Of a stretch of 64,000 bases of DNA, positions 59,488-64,000 are shown piece by piece (the stretch's first letter is position 1; the number at the start of each line of letters is the position of its first letter). A program made the translations under genes and the position numbers. The stretch is from positions 2,604,001-2,668,000 of the forward strand of contig WSYJ01000060.1 of the NCBI GenBank assembly GCA_020186115.1, read 5' to 3'. The DNA comes from Histomonas meleagridis. Lineage: Eukaryota; Parabasalia; Tritrichomonadida; Dientamoebidae. The notes below the pieces were generated by a model. That model saw only the letters and a list, made by a program, of their open reading frames with translations, had not been told where the DNA came from and did no database searches.

Positions 59488-59517
59488 AGTATATATATAT
59501 ATATATATATATATATA
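59488..59517. repeat. (TA)n microsatellite, about 15 units
   Basis: Uninterrupted TA dinucleotide run in the intergenic gap between the divergent ankyrin and importin genes. Confidence 0.95.
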
Positions 59518-59921
59518 CGAAGTTTAATCAATAAATATGAAATAATATTAATGTATTTCACTTGCAATGCCTTTTTGAAGAATGTATCATTTATAGTCTT
59601 TCGTTTTTAACAACTTCCAATTTGCATTGTAAAAGTTAAAATGTTCTGCATTTTAGGCAACAAATAACTTCTAGTGCAAGGATCATTATATATTTTTTCC
59701 ATGCAATTCTTCGTAGCTGTATGAAAGGAGACAGTTTTTCACGGTGTATTTAATTATTTAATATTTTTAAATAAAACAATTTACATTAAAAACTAACATA
59801 TAAAATTAATCTTTATTATTTTTTACATTGTTTAGCAGCATAAACACTAACACCATCATAAAGACAATAAACTTATTTCGTTATGATAGCTCATGCGCAT
59901 TAATCATGATCTTGAGAATGG

Positions 59922-59946
59922 GAGTGAATTTTGGGGCGCCCCACTC
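59922..59946. promoter_or_regulatory. GC-rich inverted repeat upstream of importin gene
   Basis: GAGTG at 59922-59926 pairs with CACTC at 59942-59946. Between them is the perfect 10-bp palindrome GGGGCGCCCC (59933-59942), with a looser ATTTT/AAAAT pair. It is the only strongly GC-rich cluster in this AT-rich gap and ends about 20 bp before the ATG (59967), so it probably sits at the core promoter or in the 5' UTR. Confidence 0.5.
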
Positions 59947-59966
59947 AAAATCCGTTAACTTAGCCC

Positions 59967-62459
59967 ATGTTATCACCAAATCCTTTACGAGAATCAATAG
60001 AAATATATGTTAATGCAAATGATGAAGAATCAATGACCGCTGCTCAAAAAGACTTAATTTCCTTTTTAGGGGATGATGTTCTTTCTTTTAAGGAAACCTT
60101 AGATAATTCATTAGAAATTATCCATCATGAAACAGATCCAAAAGTTTTGATGGCAGCTGTATTACTTATATGTTATGCAATAAATCCTAAAGTCCACACA
60201 ATTCAATCGATTCGAGAAAAATGGATGGATCCAATTTTTTCGCAAACAAAAGAAAATTTGAAAAAGGATATGATGATACATCTCTCGTACAGTGATGCTA
60301 ATTTTAGAAACTTATGTGGATTTATTATATCTCTTATTATTTTGCTTGAAAATAATTATGATTTATTTATCAATATTTGTAGTGAAATTTATGACCACCT
60401 TCAATCCGAAAAAACTTCATTTGATTTTAGATGTGGATTAGTACATGCATTAAATGAAGTTTACCAACTTCCAATTTCAACAATGGTTCAAGAAAACCCA
60501 AGCAAATTCCAGCCAATTGTAATTCGACATTTCGAAATATTTTTATCCATTATTCAAATTACTCAACCAAATCTTGTTCAACTTCAAAACGAATTTACAA
60601 GTTCACTTGCGTTTTTATTTCGCAAAGTCCCTAGTTTATTTCCCTTGGAGGGCATATTCGCAATTGTTAATTCATTAGAGCAAAATATTTCGCATTTTAA
60701 CGATGCACAAATTTTCAATACCTTTATTCACTTTTTGAATGATATTGTATTTTTTTCGCACGACTTTTTGAATGTCAATAATGTTTTCCCACAAATTGCA
60801 TCGGCAATTAAAAAAATCATTGAAAAAGGTAACATCAGCGGTTTTTACTTTTGGTACAATTTATTTGATATTGAATCAAAACATTCATGCAAATATTCAT
60901 ATTTAGTAACATATTCACAACAATTAGTTTCATACTTTTTACCATTTATTCGGTATGATCAAACTAATGAAGATTTTAAAAATACATGTTCTGTTCAATC
61001 ATCGAAAATTCTTCGAAAATTAAATTCAATTAACCCCAATGTTGTTTTCCCGCTTATCCAAAATTTTTATTCCACATTAACTCAATCAGATAATAATGGA
61101 ATATATTTGTCAATTTTAACAATTTACATGTTAACCACGACGCCAATTTCCGCGCTTAATGAAAACTATATATTTTCTAATTTTGAGCATTTATTAAATT
61201 GTGTTACCCAAAGATCATTTTATCAAAATCATATTTTAGCATTATGGATATTAAATAAGTACTTCAAAGCATATGGCAAAGTTATCTGGCCCGTAGAAAA
61301 TCTAAGAAACTTATTAATCGACGCGTGCATTAACGCGATGAATTCATCTGAACTTGGGATTCAATTGAATTGTAAACTGCTTTACACAATTTTCACTACC
61401 AACAACGATCAAAGTATTCTCAATTTATATTATGACGTTTTGTGTAAAATGTTCACCGATCGAATTAATGAACCTACAGAATCTTTTCGTTCTGTCTTTA
61501 TTGCTTTTAATGCTTATATAAGTAATACAACTTATGCAATTGAAGAAAACATTCAATCACTTTATGAATTTATTTATAGAGCAATTCTATTAGTTCCTTT
61601 AAATACTAAGATAGGTTATTGCTCAACCTTGATGACAATAATTAATAAGGCTAGTCGTCAATTTATTATGTCGACAAGTCCTTTTGTTCTTCAATTACTT
61701 ATCAAAATGATTGAAGATATTCAAGATTCGAGATTGTGGGAGGAGACGTTATTAACCGTATCGACTCTATTGAAAGTTGCCGGTTCTGAAGTTTTTGAAT
61801 ACTCTGGCAATGTTTTGCAAACTTTATATAAGGGCTATTCAATTTTTGAATACAGTCCGTTTTCATTGAAAATTTTGTTTTTATGTTTTGGGAATTTGTT
61901 TCATTTTGCTGGACAAAAAATATTAAATGAATGTGAGAATGTTATTTCTACTATTTTTAGCTGTGTCCAAGAAAATGAAAATCAACCAGGTCTAAAAGAA
62001 ATGTTACCTGATGCAATACGTGCAATGGTTTTAATACTCGAATCAACAAATGAGCCAACACCTCAATCAATTAATAACTTGGAACAATTAATAAGTTACT
62101 CTTTTAATGTGATTGATATTAATTCTGAGCGATCAACACTTTTATTGTTTTTGATTGTCACTTGTAGAGCTTATTCATTTATATTTTCGTTTTTCCCACC
62201 TGAAGAACTTGAGCAGAAATGTGGTTTTGTGCTTAATGTGTTAAAAATTATTTGGGATCATAAGTTATTTAATGAGAATGTTTTGTCTGAGGTGTACTGT
62301 TTAATATATAAAATCGGAGATGCACTGCAAGAAAAAGTAAATGTAAGACTAAGTAAGACATACATACAAAACTTAATAAACGAGGGATTGAAGCAAGATA
62401 CAAATGATAAGTTGAAAAAGTCCGCGGCATTTGTACATAAATTTATAGAGGAGTTGTAA
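59967..62459 (+). CDS. Importin-beta-family (karyopherin) protein
   Basis: 830 aa from ATG 59967 (MLSPNPLRESIEIYVNAND), ending TAA. Continuous HEAT-type helical pairs and a length close to importin beta-1 (about 870). The N-terminus has the importin-beta style ESMTAAQKDLISFLGDD (A-x-x-x-L-x-x-F motif) followed by MAAVLLICYAINPKVHTIQSIREKWM, where the aligned family has aaxlLKnxixxxW. Later helices (IASAIKKIIEKG, ELGIQLNCKLLYTIF, LKEMLPDAIRAMVLILEST) fit too. Karyopherins carry cargo through nuclear pores in a Ran-dependent way. The exact member (beta-1 versus importin-4/5 type) cannot be decided. Confidence 0.65.
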   Translation: MLSPNPLRESIEIYVNANDEESMTAAQKDLISFLGDDVLSFKETLDNSLEIIHHETDPKVLMAAVLLICYAINPKVHTIQSIREKWMDPIFSQTKENLKKDMMIHLSYSDANFRNLCGFIISLIILLENNYDLFINICSEIYDHLQSEKTSFDFRCGLVHALNEVYQLPISTMVQENPSKFQPIVIRHFEIFLSIIQITQPNLVQLQNEFTSSLAFLFRKVPSLFPLEGIFAIVNSLEQNISHFNDAQIFNTFIHFLNDIVFFSHDFLNVNNVFPQIASAIKKIIEKGNISGFYFWYNLFDIESKHSCKYSYLVTYSQQLVSYFLPFIRYDQTNEDFKNTCSVQSSKILRKLNSINPNVVFPLIQNFYSTLTQSDNNGIYLSILTIYMLTTTPISALNENYIFSNFEHLLNCVTQRSFYQNHILALWILNKYFKAYGKVIWPVENLRNLLIDACINAMNSSELGIQLNCKLLYTIFTTNNDQSILNLYYDVLCKMFTDRINEPTESFRSVFIAFNAYISNTTYAIEENIQSLYEFIYRAILLVPLNTKIGYCSTLMTIINKASRQFIMSTSPFVLQLLIKMIEDIQDSRLWEETLLTVSTLLKVAGSEVFEYSGNVLQTLYKGYSIFEYSPFSLKILFLCFGNLFHFAGQKILNECENVISTIFSCVQENENQPGLKEMLPDAIRAMVLILESTNEPTPQSINNLEQLISYSFNVIDINSERSTLLLFLIVTCRAYSFIFSFFPPEELEQKCGFVLNVLKIIWDHKLFNENVLSEVYCLIYKIGDALQEKVNVRLSKTYIQNLINEGLKQDTNDKLKKSAAFVHKFIEEL

Positions 62460-62709
62460 ATAAAAAAGTTTTTAAATAATATTTGTATTATGACAATTCA
62501 CGAATAGTATTAAAGTGGAAAGTCAATCTAAAATATGAAAAATAGTTAGTATTAAAATAATGTAAAAATATCAACATAAAAAAATGTCGAAAAGTGTAAA
62601 ATTTGCTATTTTGATGAAAAATAGTTTTAAAATACAGATTAATAAAATTTACCGACATAATCAACGAAATATTTACTATTGAAGTTATCCGTGATTTATT
62701 TTTGATTTG
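62460..62709. other. intergenic between convergent genes
   Basis: AT-rich; nothing recognised. Confidence 0.4.
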
Positions 62710-64000
62710 TTAGTTATTGATTAATTTAACAATATCATTGTGCCCTTTACTAAGAGCAATGTTGAGTGCTGTTTCAAAAAAATTGAAGATATTCCAAAAA
62801 TTTTTATGAAATTTTAAATGAGTTAAATAATCTTTATACTAAAAGAATATAAATTTTTCTCATATTTATTAGCACCTTTATCAAGAAGCATCTGAACGAT
62901 GTCTATATTGTCAGTGTAAGCAGCTATCATAAGAGGTGTGTTTTATTTTATAATAAAATTCCAAATATCATTTTGAAACTTCAAATTATTGAATCAAATA
63001 TCATAAAAAATAAATCGTTATTTTTTACATTTATTTCAATATTATTTTGTTGAAGAAGTAAGTTAGCAATCTTTACTTCATTTAAACGAATTGCTTTGAA
63101 TAGAGCAGTCTCAAAAAAATTGATTAAATTCCAATTATTTCTATGAAACAAGATATAATTTTTATTAATTTCAAATAAAATTTATAAACATCTTTCGCAT
63201 TAATATTAATTCCTCTTTGAAGAAATAGATTAACCATATCGTAATTATGTACTGTAATTGCTTTATGAAGTGCTGTTTCAAATAATAAAAATAAATTTTA
63301 TACATTATTTTGAAATATGAAATTATTATAAGAAATTTCAAATAAAGAACTAAAATTCCTTTGTCATTAATATCTACATTACTATTTTCTAAGAATATTT
63401 TGACTGTTACCAACCAATTATGAGCAACTGCTTCCATAAATGCTGTGTTAAATGATTAAAATAAACACCAAATATTGTTATGAAATGTAAAATTATCAAT
63501 AGTAACGGTATTTTTAATTTTGGTATTAATTCCTTTTTGTTCAAGAAGTAATTTAACTAATTCAAAATAACCTTTTTTAGCTGCTATAATTAGTGCTGTT
63601 GAATTATTTAATTTAAAAAAACAAGTTATAACATATTTAAACATCATAATTCCCAAAAAAATATCATATTAAATAAACAAATTTTTGCATTTAGATTAAT
63701 ACCTTTATGTTGAAGAAGTATTGTTGTAGTTTTTAATAAACCATTATAAGCTGCAGTCATTAATGCTGTTTCAAATATTTTTATTTAACATTTTATAATT
63801 CATTTTAACTATAAGGTTTTGTAAAAAACATCATATAAATTTAAATAAATATCTTTAGCATTAACATCAATTCCTTTTTGTTCAAGAAGTAATTGAATTA
63901 TTTCATAATAACCATGTGTAGCTGCAGCTATAAGTGGTGTAATAAATATCATAAACAATTTCCTAAAAATATCAAATAAATACCTTATTTTTTGATAATA
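62710..64000 (-). CDS. Ankyrin cassette gene, 3' part (5' end beyond right edge)
   Basis: Eight ankyrin cassettes read on the minus strand from the right edge: 63940-63851 (TPLIAAATHGYYEIIQLLLEQ...NAKD, exactly 90 nt), 63769-63682 (TALMTAAYNG), 63602-63513 (TALIIAAKKGYFELVKLLLEQ), 63450-63360 (TAFMEAVAHNWLVTVKIFLE), 63280-63190 (TALHKAITVHNYDMVNLF), 63112-63020 (TALFKAIRLNEVKIANLLLQQ), 62944-62860 (TPLMIAAYTDNIDIVQMLLDKGAN) and terminal 62778-62710 (TALNIALSKGHNDIVKLINN then TAA at 62710-62712). Spacers are near 80 nt. Repeats here are more varied than in the 17-kb array, which makes conservation of the open cassettes more telling. The N-terminal DUF3447 exon, if present, lies outside the window. 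Confidence 0.7.

Noticed and set aside
1-64000. Maverick-type, LTR or other transposons, tRNA and rRNA genes
   Set aside because: No integrase, polymerase B, capsid, transposase or rRNA-like sequence was recognised anywhere in the window.

Overview
The window looks like nuclear DNA of an anaerobic parabasalid (trichomonad), probably Tritrichomonas-like. The DNA is very AT-rich. It carries several DUF3447/ankyrin proteins of the kind expanded in trichomonads, multi-membrane cyclase-family proteins, a stand-alone bromodomain protein and small intergenic gaps. Some genes have TCA-type initiator-like motifs a few bases upstream of ATG. The organism is inferred from gene families and style, not from a marker gene.

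Layout, left to right. 1-1112: 3' end of an ankyrin gene. 1.4-7.6 kb: housekeeping genes (Prp18 splicing factor, pseudokinase, METTL13-like methyltransferase, bromodomain protein, REXO-type exonuclease). 9.0-14.6 kb: giant Furry-like protein B. 14.6-16.6 kb: small unknown protein and calnexin. 16.8-19.3 kb: ankyrin gene. 19.8-21.6 kb: V-ATPase subunit D and a coiled-coil protein. 21.9-22.6 kb: broken surface-protein-like gene. 22.6-28.7 kb: giant Furry-like protein A. 29.4-30.3 kb: dead ankyrin gene. 30.8-35.7 kb: the largest ankyrin gene. 35.9-40.0 kb: M20 peptidase, ribosomal protein uS15 and a coiled-coil protein. 40-44.3 kb: accessory patch of broken ankyrin pieces, a DHHC-like protein with a degraded active site and an ARF pseudogene. 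44.5-47.6 kb: TRAPPC12-like, axonemal-type and multi-membrane proteins. 48.0-56.6 kb: two divergent cyclase-family membrane proteins flanking an Alba gene. 57.0-59.3 kb: ankyrin gene. 60.0-62.5 kb: importin-beta-type protein. 62.7-64 kb: 3' half of another ankyrin gene.

The standout is the architecture of the five ankyrin genes. Each has one long N-terminal exon (DUF3447 type, about 1.2 kb where complete). After it, each single ankyrin repeat is its own 90-nt coding cassette, separated from the next by an AT-rich, stop-containing spacer. The spacer is nearly always 80 nt, giving an exact 170-bp period over long runs, and about 60-64 nt in a minority. About fifty cassettes stay free of stop codons while the spacers do not, and the genes end in proper terminal exons with stop codons. 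The spacers therefore behave like introns, one per repeat. However, they lack the trichomonad GYAYGY...ACTAACACACAG signals and have no invariant GT or AG. They share instead a long AT-rich block that can fold into a hairpin. Unspliced mRNAs would encode proteins ending in a hydrophobic tail. This would be a large set of non-canonical introns in a lineage regarded as intron-poor.
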